Source: Oscillospiraceae bacterium
GTDB taxonomy: Bacteria; Bacillota; Clostridia; Oscillospirales; Acutalibacteraceae
Reading direction: 5' to 3'
Length of the DNA: 64,000 nt
Assembly: GCA_902769255.1 (NCBI GenBank)
Contig: CACXOM010000005.1
Span: 62,001 to 126,000 of the forward strand
Each line of letters begins with the position of its first letter. Position 1 is the stretch's first letter. The notes beneath the pieces are model-generated. The model was not told where the DNA came from, searched no databases, and saw nothing but the letters and a program-made list of their open reading frames with translations. A program made the translations under genes and the position numbers. Of this stretch, positions 1 through 8,163 are shown piece after piece.

Positions 1-82
1 AACGCTTGCAAAAATGCGCCGTGAAAATAAACATTCTGACGATATAACGGTAATGGTGGCGGTAATTGAAGAAGAATATTAA
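1..82 (+). CDS. C-terminal end of a PP2C/SpoIIE-type serine phosphatase (partial)
   Basis: Only the last 26 codons are present, in the frame starting at base 2 and ending with TAA at 80-82. The tail contains SDDITVMVAVIEEEY. A DD(I/M)TV(M/L)V strand close to the C-terminus is typical of PP2C and SpoIIE-type phosphatases, where the paired aspartates bind metal. The rest of the protein lies outside the window, so domain content and any sporulation role are unknown. Its stop overlaps the convergent DUF2752 gene by four bases. Confidence 0.5.
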   Translation, partial: TLAKMRRENKHSDDITVMVAVIEEEY

Positions 83-474
83 AAAATATTTCTTAAAACG
101 CCAAAAACAAACCACAAAACAGCCAACAAAATTATAACTTTATAATCAGAAAATTTTTTAAAAACTGTTTGTGCGCCTTTTATTTCAAAAACATAAGCCA
201 AATTCGCAAAAACAATAAGAGCTACAACATAAAACGCAAGCAAAAAGAAAAATTGATTATAATTAAAAGCTTCTGAAAATTTACCGTTAAAAGTGGCATA
301 AACCGCCCTTGTTCCGCCACAACTTGGACAAAGAATTCCATAGCGTCTAAAATGGCAGTTAGGAATATTTTTTATCATTAATTCAGCAATAAATTTACCG
401 CAAAAAGCAAAAATAACTAATAATAAATCGAAAAATAATACAATAAATTTTGGCTTTTTAAATAGTGTTTTCAT
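79..474 (-). CDS. DUF2752 family small membrane protein
   Basis: The protein has about 131 residues with a hydrophobic N-terminal segment, a central CPSCGGTRA motif and two further hydrophobic segments. The CPxCGxTRA motif between membrane helices defines DUF2752, a family of unknown function. I place the start at the ATG at 474. A TTG seven codons upstream lies inside the hairpin terminator of the preceding gene and has no ribosome site. The ATG has no good Shine-Dalgarno either, so the start is uncertain. It follows two zinc-ribbon membrane protein genes on the same strand. Confidence 0.7.
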   Translation of the reverse strand: MKTLFKKPKFIVLFFDLLLVIFAFCGKFIAELMIKNIPNCHFRRYGILCPSCGGTRAVYATFNGKFSEAFNYNQFFFLLAFYVVALIVFANLAYVFEIKGAQTVFKKFSDYKVIILLAVLWFVFGVLRNIF

Positions 475-485
475 AAGTGTTTTAT

Positions 486-520
486 AAAAAAGCAACTGTT
501 ATAAAAACAGTTGCTTTTCA
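486..520 (-). terminator. Rho-independent terminator after the DUF4190-type gene
   Basis: An 11-bp stem (488-498 with 508-518) encloses a 9-nt loop. Read leftward it ends in a run of T. It sits between the zinc-ribbon gene ending at 523 and the DUF2752 start. Confidence 0.7.
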
Positions 521-522
521 TT

Positions 523-1023
523 TTAAAAATTAAAGTCGAAATTGCTTCCGCTGTTAAAACTGTTAGAACCGTAAGAGCCTATGCCACTTGCAATTCCGGC
601 GATTACTAAAACATAGAATACAACGCAAAAAGCTAAACCGATTGCCGAACAAATAATTCCTGCAACTGCCATACCGTTTTTAGCATTAGCTTGTTTTGCT
701 TTGTTGTTGCTGATTATGCTTAAAATCAAACCTATAATACCGCAAGGAAGCGATATGTAAAACAAGCAGAAGAAAACAACTGAAATAATACCTAAAACCA
801 TTCCTGCAATGCCCATTCCTTTGCCGGGTACTGTAGCTTCAGCAGGTTGTTGTACTGGCTGTTGTACAGGGGGTTGAACAGGTTGTTGAGCAGGTTGTTG
901 AACTTCAACAGTAGGCTCAGCAGGTTGTTCAGGTTGAGCAGTAGATTCAACTAATGGATTTCCACAGCTTTCGCAAAAACGTGCGCTGTCGTCATTAGGT
1001 TTTCCGCATTTAGTACAAAACAT
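523..1023 (-). CDS. Zinc-ribbon membrane protein with DUF4190-like C-terminal half
   Basis: It opens with a CxxC(x10)CxxC zinc ribbon (MFCTKCGK... FCESCG). A low-complexity Pro/Gln linker follows, made of repeated QQPVQ-type units at about residues 30-60, then two hydrophobic helices and a Gly/Ser/Asn-rich tail. The paired helices resemble DUF4190. The ATG at 1023 is chosen because GGAGG lies 11 bases upstream; the upstream in-frame TTG is part of that ribosome site. Function is unknown. It is probably cotranscribed with the similar gene just upstream. Confidence 0.75.
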   Translation of the reverse strand: MFCTKCGKPNDDSARFCESCGNPLVESTAQPEQPAEPTVEVQQPAQQPVQPPVQQPVQQPAEATVPGKGMGIAGMVLGIISVVFFCLFYISLPCGIIGLILSIISNNKAKQANAKNGMAVAGIICSAIGLAFCVVFYVLVIAGIASGIGSYGSNSFNSGSNFDFNF

Positions 1024-1044
1024 AATAAAATATTCCTCCAAAAA

Positions 1045-1554
1045 TTATTTATAAAAAGCAAATTTGCCTATTACCGGCAACTGTTTTTCAACGCCTTTTA
1101 CAGCGTTTACAATACCAAGAACCATAAGAACAATTAAAGCAGCGCTTATTGCGAGCCATACAATTGCGTTCAAAAGCGTACCGGCTGTTGACATACCAAT
1201 GTAATAACCAAAATAATGTACACCGAAAATTGCTTTGAAAATTGCAGATAAAATTGCGCCTACAATATTTAAAGCAACACTTGTTATAGTAAGAATGATA
1301 CCCTGACCTACATGAAATCTTACTTTAGGGTCGTTCTTTTCAGGGTTTACAAGCATTCCGACAAGCCATAAAATACCGATATAAGCAAGTATTTTGTAAA
1401 TTTTTGAGTTATCAGACTTAGCCGGTGCTTTAGGGGCTTGAACAGGCTGTTGAGGTTGAGCCTCATTTGCTTGTTGTTTAGTCAAAGCATTTCCGCAACT
1501 TTTGCAAAAAGCCGCGTTGTCATCATTTTGACTTCCGCATTTTGGACAAAACAT
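1045..1554 (-). CDS. Zinc-ribbon membrane protein with DUF4870/Tic20-like helices
   Basis: The 169-residue protein has an N-terminal zinc ribbon (MFCPKCGS... FCKSCG) and a Gln/Pro/Ala linker. About four hydrophobic segments follow, including DPKVRFHVGQGIILT, which is the typical 'RFHaxQ' signature between helices in DUF4870/Tic20-like proteins. An AGAAGG ribosome site precedes the ATG. The promoter at 1590-1618 drives it and probably the two downstream genes. Function is unknown. Confidence 0.75.
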   Translation of the reverse strand: MFCPKCGSQNDDNAAFCKSCGNALTKQQANEAQPQQPVQAPKAPAKSDNSKIYKILAYIGILWLVGMLVNPEKNDPKVRFHVGQGIILTITSVALNIVGAILSAIFKAIFGVHYFGYYIGMSTAGTLLNAIVWLAISAALIVLMVLGIVNAVKGVEKQLPVIGKFAFYK

Positions 1555-1589
1555 ATTTTTAACCTTCTTTCGTATATTTTGTATAATAT

Positions 1590-1618
1590 ATTATAATTGA
1601 TATACTATTTTTTGTCAA
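1590..1618 (-). promoter_or_regulatory. SigA-type promoter for the zinc-ribbon genes
   Basis: On the minus strand there is TTGACA (1613-1618), a 17-bp spacer and TATAAT (1590-1595). This is a full consensus match about 35 bases upstream of the ATG at 1554. Confidence 0.8.
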
Positions 1619-1675
1619 GTATTAAATAAAAATGTAAATTTTAGCATAATAGAGAAATAAATTAATAAAAAATAC

Positions 1676-1704
1676 TTGACATTTTAACTTTTGTGTTATA
1701 TACT
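1676..1704 (+). promoter_or_regulatory. SigA-type promoter for the 40-aa peptide gene
   Basis: TTGACA (1676-1681), a 17-bp spacer and TATACT (1699-1704). It is divergent from the promoter at 1590-1618 and lies 54 bases upstream of the peptide ATG. Confidence 0.75.
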
Positions 1705-1757
1705 AATATTACAAAGTGAGAAATATATCGTTTTGTATTGGTTTGAGGTGAAAAATT

Positions 1758-1880
1758 ATGTATAAAGAGAGAGAAAAAAGGGAATATTTAGAGCCAGAAA
1801 TTATGGTTATCAAATTCGGTACCGAAGATATCATGACTGAGTCTAACGACCCATATGTTGATGACCCATTTGACGACTAA
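1758..1880 (+). CDS. Short acidic-tailed peptide, 40 aa, unknown function
   Basis: The reading frame follows a strong GAGGTG ribosome site (1745-1750) and a consensus promoter. The peptide starts MYKEREKREYLEPEIMVIKF, continues with a GTEDIMTES-type motif, and ends in a strongly acidic stretch (NDPYVDDPFDD). Short peptides with a 'Y-x-x-P-E...EDI(I/M)T-S' pattern are, from memory, frequent in gut Clostridia and have no known role. No RiPP enzyme or exporter gene is adjacent. The 110-residue gene downstream may belong to the same transcript. It could be a signal or precursor peptide, but nothing here proves that. Confidence 0.6.
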   Translation: MYKEREKREYLEPEIMVIKFGTEDIMTESNDPYVDDPFDD

Positions 1881-1947
1881 TTTTTGCTTTCTTTTGACAG
1901 AGTGACTTGATTTGTCGCTCTGTTTGTGTTTATATAAGGTAGTTTTT

Positions 1948-2280
1948 ATGGATAGTGTTATTAAAATTCCCCCGCTTAATTGGTTTGAGTCAAACCCTTG
2001 GGCAAAAATCGGAAATCAGTTTACAGGTTCGCTCGGCGCAACAAATATTCAAAACAATGCGTTTTTGTTTAGAATAAATTATTATCGTAAAGATGAAGGC
2101 AATTTTTTGATAGCAGAGTGTTACGACAGCATTACCCAACTTGATGAATCTGTAACCGATTATGAAAACAAGCAGTTTGAGGGAAGCGAACAAGGTAGAG
2201 AAGAAATGATAAATTGGCTTGAAAGCGAATATAACAAATTTGTTTCAAGCGGAAAAGCAAATTTAAAAATCGAATATTAA
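1948..2280 (+). CDS. Hypothetical protein, 110 aa
   Basis: I do not recognise this protein. I use the ATG at 1948 (MDSVIKIPPLNWF), preceded by an AAGG-type site, rather than an earlier start without one. It looks soluble and globular, with no signal peptide or membrane helix. It lies 67 bases after the 40-aa peptide and ends directly at a terminator, so the two are probably one transcription unit. Confidence 0.6.
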   Translation: MDSVIKIPPLNWFESNPWAKIGNQFTGSLGATNIQNNAFLFRINYYRKDEGNFLIAECYDSITQLDESVTDYENKQFEGSEQGREEMINWLESEYNKFVSSGKANLKIEY

Positions 2281-2307
2281 AACGCCTGAAAAAACAGGCG
2301 TTTTTTT
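2281..2307 (+). terminator. Rho-independent terminator
   Basis: An 8-bp GC-rich stem (AACGCCTG with CAGGCGTT), an A6 loop, then a run of T. It directly follows the stop codon at 2280. Confidence 0.85.
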
Positions 2308-2328
2308 AATTAATAAAACCGAAAATAT

Positions 2329-2357
2329 TTGACTTTTTATATATAAAGTAATAAAAT
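2329..2357 (+). promoter_or_regulatory. Promoter for the tex-cca operon
   Basis: TTGACT (2329-2334), a 17-bp spacer and TAAAAT (2352-2357), 28 bases upstream of the tex ATG. Confidence 0.7.
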
Positions 2358-2385
2358 ATAATTATAACTTATAATGGAGAGAAAT

Positions 2386-4533
2386 ATGGATATTTTAAAA
2401 GTTTTACAAGATGAATTTAATTTAAAAGGTTTTCAGGTTGAAAACACCGTTAAACTTATTGATGACGGCAACACAATTCCTTTTATTGCCCGTTATCGTA
2501 AAGAAATGACAGGTGCGCTTGACGACCAAACTTTGCGAAAACTTAACGAGCGATTGACTTATCTTCGCAATATGGACGAGCAAAGAGAAAAAATAATTTC
2601 TACCATTGAAGAGCAGGGCAAAATGACCGATGAATTAAAAGAGTCGATTTTGAACGCCGAAACACTAACCGAACTTGAAGATATTTACCGCCCTTACCGC
2701 CCGAAAAGAAAAACAAGGGCTTCGGTTGCTAAAGAAAAAGGGCTTGAACCGCTCGCCGAGTTTATTTATTCGGGAGATTGTGACTTATCTGCCGTAACCG
2801 AAAAAGCGAAAGAGTTTATATCAGAAGAAAAAGGCGTTGAAAATGTAGATGAAGCCTTGCAGGGCGCAAAAGATATTATTGCCGAAAATATTTCCGATGA
2901 CGCTGATATAAGAAAAAAACTTCGTGCGGTATTCTCTTACAATGCGATAATTTGCTCAAAAGCCGCTAAAGAGGATTTAGGGGTTTATGAAATATACGGC
3001 GACTTTTCAGAAAATGTAAGAAAAATTCCGGGTCACAGAGTTTTGGCTATAAACCGTGGCGAAAAAGAGAGATTTTTAAAGGTTAATATTGAATTTGATG
3101 AGGAAAATGCACTTGATATTGTAAAACTTAATCATATAAATAACGACAGTTTTTGTGGTGAACTTGTTTTGCAAGCCGCACAAGACGCTTATACAAGATT
3201 GATTTTCCCCGCAATTTCACGAGAATTAAGAAACGATTTAACCGAAAAAGCTTCTGCTTCTGCAATTAAAGTTTTTTCGCTTAACCTTCGTCAACTTTTA
3301 ATGCAACCGCCTGTTAAAAATAAAGTTACAATAGGACTTGACCCAGGTTATAGAACAGGTTGTAAAGTTGCGGTTGTTGACGGCACGGGCAAGGTTTTAG
3401 ATACAGGCGTAATTTACCCTGTACCCCCTCACCAAAAATTAGAAGAGGCTAAAAAAATAATTAAAGATTTTGTTAAAAAATATAATGTCGATTGCTTTGC
3501 AATCGGCAACGGCACCGCCTCTCACGAAACAGAGGAATTTGCCGCTAATGTTATTAAAGAAATTGACAGCAATGTTTCTTATATGGTCGTATCAGAAGCA
3601 GGCGCTTCGGTTTATTCTGCCTCACCGCTTGCAGCAAAAGAATTTCCTGATTATGATGTTTCTTTGCGCTCGGCGGTGTCAATCGCAAGGCGACTTCAAG
3701 ACCCGTTGGCTGAGCTTGTTAAAATTGACCCTAAGGCAATCGGCGTAGGTCAATATCAGCACGATATGCCACAAGCACAACTTTCTGATGCGCTCGACGG
3801 CGTTGTTGAAAGTTGTGTAAACGAGGTAGGTGTTGACCTTAACACCGCATCTGCACCGCTCCTTTCAAGAATTGCGGGTATTAACGCTACCGTTGCAAAC
3901 AACATTGTTTTATATCGTGAGGAAAACGGCGTTTACACTTCGAGAACCGCGCTTAAAAAAGTGCCAAAATTAGGACCGAAAGCGTTTGAACAATGCGCAG
4001 GATTTTTGCGTGTTGACGGCAAAGAAGCGCTTGATAACACCGCTGTTCACCCCGAAAGTTACAAGGCCGCAGGCGAATTATTAAGCCTTTGCGGTTACAC
4101 TAAAGATGATGTAAAACAAGGCAAAATTGTTGATTTGGCTGAAAAAATTAAATCGCTTGGCGAAACACAAATTGCTGAAAAACTCGGTATCGGCTTGCCG
4201 ACTTTGAAAGATATTGCGTCTTACCTTTCAAAACCGGGCCGTGACCCTCGTGACGACTTGCCAAAACCTACATTTAGAACCGATGTTATTTCAATGGAAA
4301 GTTTAAAAGAGGGAATGGAACTTAAAGGAACCGTTAGAAATATTATCGATTTCGGCGCTTTTGTTGATATCGGCGTTCATCAAGACGGACTTGTTCACAT
4401 TTCGCAAATAAGCGATAAATATATTAAACACCCAAGCGAAGTTTTAAAAGTCGGCGATATTGTTAATGTTAAAATATTGTCGGTTGATATTGCTAAAAAA
4501 CGAATTTCACTCACAATGAAAGGTGTAAACTGA
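2386..4533 (+). CDS. tex: Tex family RNA-binding transcription accessory protein
   Basis: The 715-residue protein has the family's usual length and order: an N-terminal helical Tex domain, a YqgF/RNase H-like domain from about residue 313 (TIGLDPGYRTGCKVAVVDG), helix-hairpin-helix repeats near 480-560 (LNTASAPLLSRIAGIN, then RTALKKVPKLGPKAFEQCAG) and a C-terminal S1 RNA-binding domain from about 645 (GTVRNIIDFGAFVDIGVHQDGLVHISQ). The ATG at 2386 is chosen because GGAGAGA precedes it; the ATG at 2374 overlaps that site. Tex proteins bind nucleic acid and are linked to transcription and RNA turnover. The next gene overlaps its stop as ATGA. Confidence 0.95.
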   Translation: MDILKVLQDEFNLKGFQVENTVKLIDDGNTIPFIARYRKEMTGALDDQTLRKLNERLTYLRNMDEQREKIISTIEEQGKMTDELKESILNAETLTELEDIYRPYRPKRKTRASVAKEKGLEPLAEFIYSGDCDLSAVTEKAKEFISEEKGVENVDEALQGAKDIIAENISDDADIRKKLRAVFSYNAIICSKAAKEDLGVYEIYGDFSENVRKIPGHRVLAINRGEKERFLKVNIEFDEENALDIVKLNHINNDSFCGELVLQAAQDAYTRLIFPAISRELRNDLTEKASASAIKVFSLNLRQLLMQPPVKNKVTIGLDPGYRTGCKVAVVDGTGKVLDTGVIYPVPPHQKLEEAKKIIKDFVKKYNVDCFAIGNGTASHETEEFAANVIKEIDSNVSYMVVSEAGASVYSASPLAAKEFPDYDVSLRSAVSIARRLQDPLAELVKIDPKAIGVGQYQHDMPQAQLSDALDGVVESCVNEVGVDLNTASAPLLSRIAGINATVANNIVLYREENGVYTSRTALKKVPKLGPKAFEQCAGFLRVDGKEALDNTAVHPESYKAAGELLSLCGYTKDDVKQGKIVDLAEKIKSLGETQIAEKLGIGLPTLKDIASYLSKPGRDPRDDLPKPTFRTDVISMESLKEGMELKGTVRNIIDFGAFVDIGVHQDGLVHISQISDKYIKHPSEVLKVGDIVNVKILSVDIAKKRISLTMKGVN

Positions 4534-4697
4534 TGGATTGCGAAAACTGCGCTTATTATGATTTTGACGACGAGGCACAAGAATATTTTTGTACCGCTCT
4601 TTTAGATGAAGACGAGGTTTACAGAATATCGCAAAACAAAAAATGCCCTTATTTTCGTGATGGTGACGAATATAAAATTGTTAGAAAGCAGAATTAG
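4533..4697 (+). CDS. Small Cys-containing protein, 54 aa (DUF6472-like)
   Basis: The start overlaps the tex stop (ATGA), which points to translational coupling. The protein begins MDCENCAYYDFDDEAQEYFC, has an LDEDE motif and a CPYFRDGDEY segment, and ends IVRKQN. Four cysteines could bind a metal. The pattern resembles a small clostridial family I know as DUF6472, without known function; that assignment is from memory. It ends three bases before the cca start. Confidence 0.7.
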   Translation: MDCENCAYYDFDDEAQEYFCTALLDEDEVYRISQNKKCPYFRDGDEYKIVRKQN

Positions 4698-4700
4698 TTT

Positions 4701-6032
4701 ATGAAAGATATTTTTATACCCGAATTTTGCGAAAAAATAATAGAGTGTTTGAACGCCCAAGGGTTTGAAGCTTATTTGGTGGGCGGTTGTGTTCGTGACA
4801 GCCTAATGGGCAAAACACCGCACGATTATGATATTGCAACAAATGCTACGCCAAGCGAGATGAAAAAGGCATTTTGCGACTTAAAAGTCGTTTCAACAGG
4901 CGAAAAACACGGCACTTTAACCGTAATTGTTGATAACAATGCGGTTGAGGTTACGACTTATCGTATTGACGGCGATTATTGTGATAACCGCCGACCGCAA
5001 TTTGTTGAATTTACGAGAAATATTGAAGAAGATTTATCTCGAAGAGATTTTACTGTTAATGCGTTGGCTTACAATAAAAAAAGCGGTTTAATTGACCTTT
5101 TTTGCGGTGAAAATGATATTAAAAATAAGATTATAAAATGCGTTGGCGAGCCTGATAAAAGGTTTTTAGAAGATTCGCTTCGCATTTTGCGCGCTTTGCG
5201 GTTCGCTTCTTGTTTAGGCTTTGAAATTGAAAAAAACACCGCAAAAAGCATAATAAAAAACAAAGATTTGCTTAAAAACATTTCAGCAGAGCGAATTTTT
5301 TTAGAGTTTAAACAACTGCTACAAGGTGAAAACGCCGAAAAAATTCTTATTGATTTTAAAGAAGTTTTTGCGGTGTTTATTCCCGAAATTCGCCCTTGTT
5401 TTGACTTTGACCAAAAAACAAAATATCATCAATATGATGTTTACACCCATATTGTAAAAACTGTTAGCGCTTGCGAGAGTGATGAAATTTTGCGTCTTGC
5501 CTGCTTTTTTCACGATATTGAAAAGCCGAGCGTGTTTTTTACAGATGAAAACGGGGTAGGGCATTTTTACGGCCACCCAAAACCCTCTGCCGAAACGACA
5601 AGAGCGGTTTTAAAGCGACTTAAAGCAGATAACAAAACTATTGAAACAGTTGTAGATTTAGTTTTATATCACGACCGCCAAATAGCAACAAGCGAAAAAT
5701 CAGTCAAAAGGTTTTTAAGCAAAACTTCGCCCGAATTTTTTAAACATTTAATTAAAATAAAAAGGGCAGACTCGCTCGCTCACGCAAAAGAATATCAAAA
5801 TAAAGAGGAATATTATAATTCTTTATTGCAAATTCTTGAAAAAATAGAAAAAGAAGAGCAATGTTTTAAAATTAAAGATTTAAAAATAAACGGAAATGAT
5901 TTAATTAATTTAGGCTTTTGCGGCGAAAAAATAGGAATTGTTTTAAAAAAACTTCTTGCCGGAGTTATTGATGAAAAAGTTAAAAACGAAAAACAAGAAC
6001 TTTTAAGTTACATAAAAAAGGAGATAGTTTAA
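4701..6032 (+). CDS. cca: CCA tRNA nucleotidyltransferase
   Basis: The 443-residue class II nucleotidyltransferase adds or repairs the 3' CCA of tRNAs. The head domain shows GGCVRDSLMG and HDYDIATNATP, with the DxD metal-binding pair, at residues 28-55, then RRDFTVNALAY near 115. An RNA-binding neck follows. An HD phosphohydrolase-like region around 250-320 (FHDIEKPSVFF, LYHDRQ) is common in Firmicute CCA enzymes. The gene sits tightly between a small Cys protein gene and an antiporter gene, in the operon headed by tex. Confidence 0.95.
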   Translation: MKDIFIPEFCEKIIECLNAQGFEAYLVGGCVRDSLMGKTPHDYDIATNATPSEMKKAFCDLKVVSTGEKHGTLTVIVDNNAVEVTTYRIDGDYCDNRRPQFVEFTRNIEEDLSRRDFTVNALAYNKKSGLIDLFCGENDIKNKIIKCVGEPDKRFLEDSLRILRALRFASCLGFEIEKNTAKSIIKNKDLLKNISAERIFLEFKQLLQGENAEKILIDFKEVFAVFIPEIRPCFDFDQKTKYHQYDVYTHIVKTVSACESDEILRLACFFHDIEKPSVFFTDENGVGHFYGHPKPSAETTRAVLKRLKADNKTIETVVDLVLYHDRQIATSEKSVKRFLSKTSPEFFKHLIKIKRADSLAHAKEYQNKEEYYNSLLQILEKIEKEEQCFKIKDLKINGNDLINLGFCGEKIGIVLKKLLAGVIDEKVKNEKQELLSYIKKEIV

Positions 6033-6033
6033 A

Positions 6034-7221
6034 TTGAATTATGATGCAGTGCTTTTGCCGTTGGCGATAATTTTATTGCTGTCAAAATTTTTATCAAAAT
6101 TGGGCGCAAAATTCGGGCTTCCAAATGTTGTAGGAATGCTTTTAGCCGGTGTTTTAATTGGCTTTGTTCAATATATTCCAAACCAGCAAATAATAACCGC
6201 TCCGGCTATGGAGGGGTTGGGCTTTTTAGCAAAAATCGGCGTAATTTTAATTATGTTTTCGGCAGGACTTTGCACCGATTTAGAAAGCATTAAAGAAGTC
6301 GGCAAACCGGCTGTGTTTATAACACTTGCAGGCGTAATTGTGCCAATGGGGTTAGGCCTTTTGGTAGCCTTAAGTTTTTCAATGTCGGGCAATTTTTTGA
6401 CCGATTTGTTCTACGGTGTAATTTTAACCGCAACCAGCGTTTCGGTTACTGTGGCAACGCTAAAAGAACTCGGTAAACTCAACAGCAAAGTCGGCAATAC
6501 CATTATAACCGCCGCAATTTTAGACGATATTATCGGCGTTGTGGTTTTGTCGGTTGCAGTGTCGCTTAATTCAAACAAAAGCGGTAACGCTGATTTTGTT
6601 AAAGTTATCTTTTTAACGCTTGCGTTTTTCGTTTGTGCCGTTATTTTCGGCTTTATTATTAAAAAGATTTTTATTTGGCTTTCAAACACTTTTCCGCATC
6701 ACCGTTTAATACCAATTTATTCGCTGGCGGTTTGTTTCTTTTTCTCCTACGCTTCGGAACGCTTTTTCGGTGTTGCCGATATAACAGGCGCATTTGTCGC
6801 AGGACTTGTTTTATCGGGTAGCAAAGAAACTCACTATGTTGACCGCCGTTCCGATATTATGACTTATATGATTTTTTCGCCGGTTTTCTTTGCAAATATC
6901 GGCATTACAACAAAATTTAGCGGAATAAATTCAAATATAATTTTGTTCGGCACATTGTTCATTTTAGCAGGTATTTTAGGCAAAATAATAGGTTGCGCAG
7001 GTACTTCGCTTATTTGCAAATTCGGTGCAAGAGATTCGCTTAAAGTCGGTGTCGGAATGATGGCAAGGGCGGAAGTAGCATTAGTTTGCGCTCAAAAAGG
7101 CGTTGATGCAGGCATAATAAAATCTGATATTATGCCGTTTATTCTAATAATGATAATTCTTTCAAGTTTCGCAACGCCGATTATTTTAAAAGCGCTTTAT
7201 AAAAAGGAAACTGTAAAATGA
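6034..7221 (+). CDS. CPA2-type cation:proton antiporter (KefB/NapA-like)
   Basis: The 395-residue protein has about 11-12 hydrophobic segments. It carries antiporter signatures: GLPNVVGMLLAGVLIG near residue 28, AAILDDIIGVVVL near 165 with the paired aspartates of electrogenic exchangers, and ADITGAFVAGLVLSG near 248. It probably exchanges Na+ or K+ for H+. There is no TrkA-N domain. Translation is taken from TTG at 6034 because AAAGGAG lies nine bases upstream. The stop overlaps the next start. Confidence 0.85.
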   Translation: MNYDAVLLPLAIILLLSKFLSKLGAKFGLPNVVGMLLAGVLIGFVQYIPNQQIITAPAMEGLGFLAKIGVILIMFSAGLCTDLESIKEVGKPAVFITLAGVIVPMGLGLLVALSFSMSGNFLTDLFYGVILTATSVSVTVATLKELGKLNSKVGNTIITAAILDDIIGVVVLSVAVSLNSNKSGNADFVKVIFLTLAFFVCAVIFGFIIKKIFIWLSNTFPHHRLIPIYSLAVCFFFSYASERFFGVADITGAFVAGLVLSGSKETHYVDRRSDIMTYMIFSPVFFANIGITTKFSGINSNIILFGTLFILAGILGKIIGCAGTSLICKFGARDSLKVGVGMMARAEVALVCAQKGVDAGIIKSDIMPFILIMIILSSFATPIILKALYKKETVK

Positions 7222-8096
7222 TTTGCAATATTTGTCCGAGAAAGTGTAATGTTGACCGTGAAAAAACACAGGGCTTTTGCGGTGTAAACGAAAAAATTAA
7301 AATTTCAAGAGCGGCTCTTCATTTTTATGAAGAGCCTTGTATTTCAGGCAAAAGCGGTTCGGGAACGGTGTTTTTTTCGGGTTGCAATTTAAAATGCGTT
7401 TATTGCCAAAACAAAATTATCTCAAGCGGTTTTGGCAAAGAAATAAGCGAAGAGCGCCTTGAAAAAATCTTTTTTGAGTTAAAAGAGCAGGGCGCAAATA
7501 ACATAAACCTTGTAACGCCCGACCATTTTGTAAAGAAAACTATTCCCGTTTTAAGAAGTGCAAAAGAAAACGGGCTTGACTTGCCGATTGTTTACAACAC
7601 AAGCGGTTATTGCGATGAAAATGTAATTAAAGAATTAAAAGGGCTTGTTGATATTTATTTGACCGATTTTAAATATTTTAACAATGAAACGGCGAAAAAA
7701 TATTCCAAAGTCAGCGATTATACCGCTGTCGCTAAAAAAGCGCTTAAAGCGATGGTGAATAATGTCGGCGCCCCGAAATATTTTGAAAATGGACTTTTAA
7801 AAAGCGGTGTAATTGTGCGTCATTTGTGCTTGCCTAACTTTTTAGATGAAAGCAAAGATATTTTAGATTATCTTTATAAAACTTACAAAAACGACATAAT
7901 TATAAGTATAATGAATCAGTTTACGCCGATAAATATTGAAAACTACCCTGAAATTAACCGAAAACTTACTGAAAAAGAGTATCAAAATATTGTAGATTAC
8001 GCAAATTTAATCGGAATAAGCAACGCTTATATTCAAGAGGGCGATACAGCGAAAGAGTCGTTTATTCCCTCATTTTACGAATTAAAAGGCGTTTAA
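7218..8096 (+). CDS. Radical SAM protein, PflX-like (putative PFL-activating-enzyme homologue)
   Basis: The 292-residue protein overlaps the antiporter stop by four bases. An N-terminal Cys cluster (CNICPRKCNVDR... GFCGV) is followed by the radical SAM triad in FSGCNLKCVYCQN at about residues 53-65. These features match the PflX/COG1313 group, related to pyruvate formate-lyase activases. The true substrate is unknown, and no glycyl-radical enzyme gene is nearby. A terminator is not evident after it, and the next gene has its own promoter. Confidence 0.8.
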   Translation: MICNICPRKCNVDREKTQGFCGVNEKIKISRAALHFYEEPCISGKSGSGTVFFSGCNLKCVYCQNKIISSGFGKEISEERLEKIFFELKEQGANNINLVTPDHFVKKTIPVLRSAKENGLDLPIVYNTSGYCDENVIKELKGLVDIYLTDFKYFNNETAKKYSKVSDYTAVAKKALKAMVNNVGAPKYFENGLLKSGVIVRHLCLPNFLDESKDILDYLYKTYKNDIIISIMNQFTPINIENYPEINRKLTEKEYQNIVDYANLIGISNAYIQEGDTAKESFIPSFYELKGV

Positions 8097-8099
8097 TTG

Positions 8100-8128
8100 T
8101 TGACTATTTTGCTGTTTTACAGTATAAT
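8100..8128 (+). promoter_or_regulatory. SigA-type promoter for the FAD oxidoreductase gene
   Basis: TTGACT (8100-8105), a 17-bp spacer and TATAAT (8123-8128), starting just after the radical SAM gene stop. Confidence 0.75.
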
Positions 8129-8163
8129 AATTATAAATAATTTGAAATGAGGATTATTAAGGA

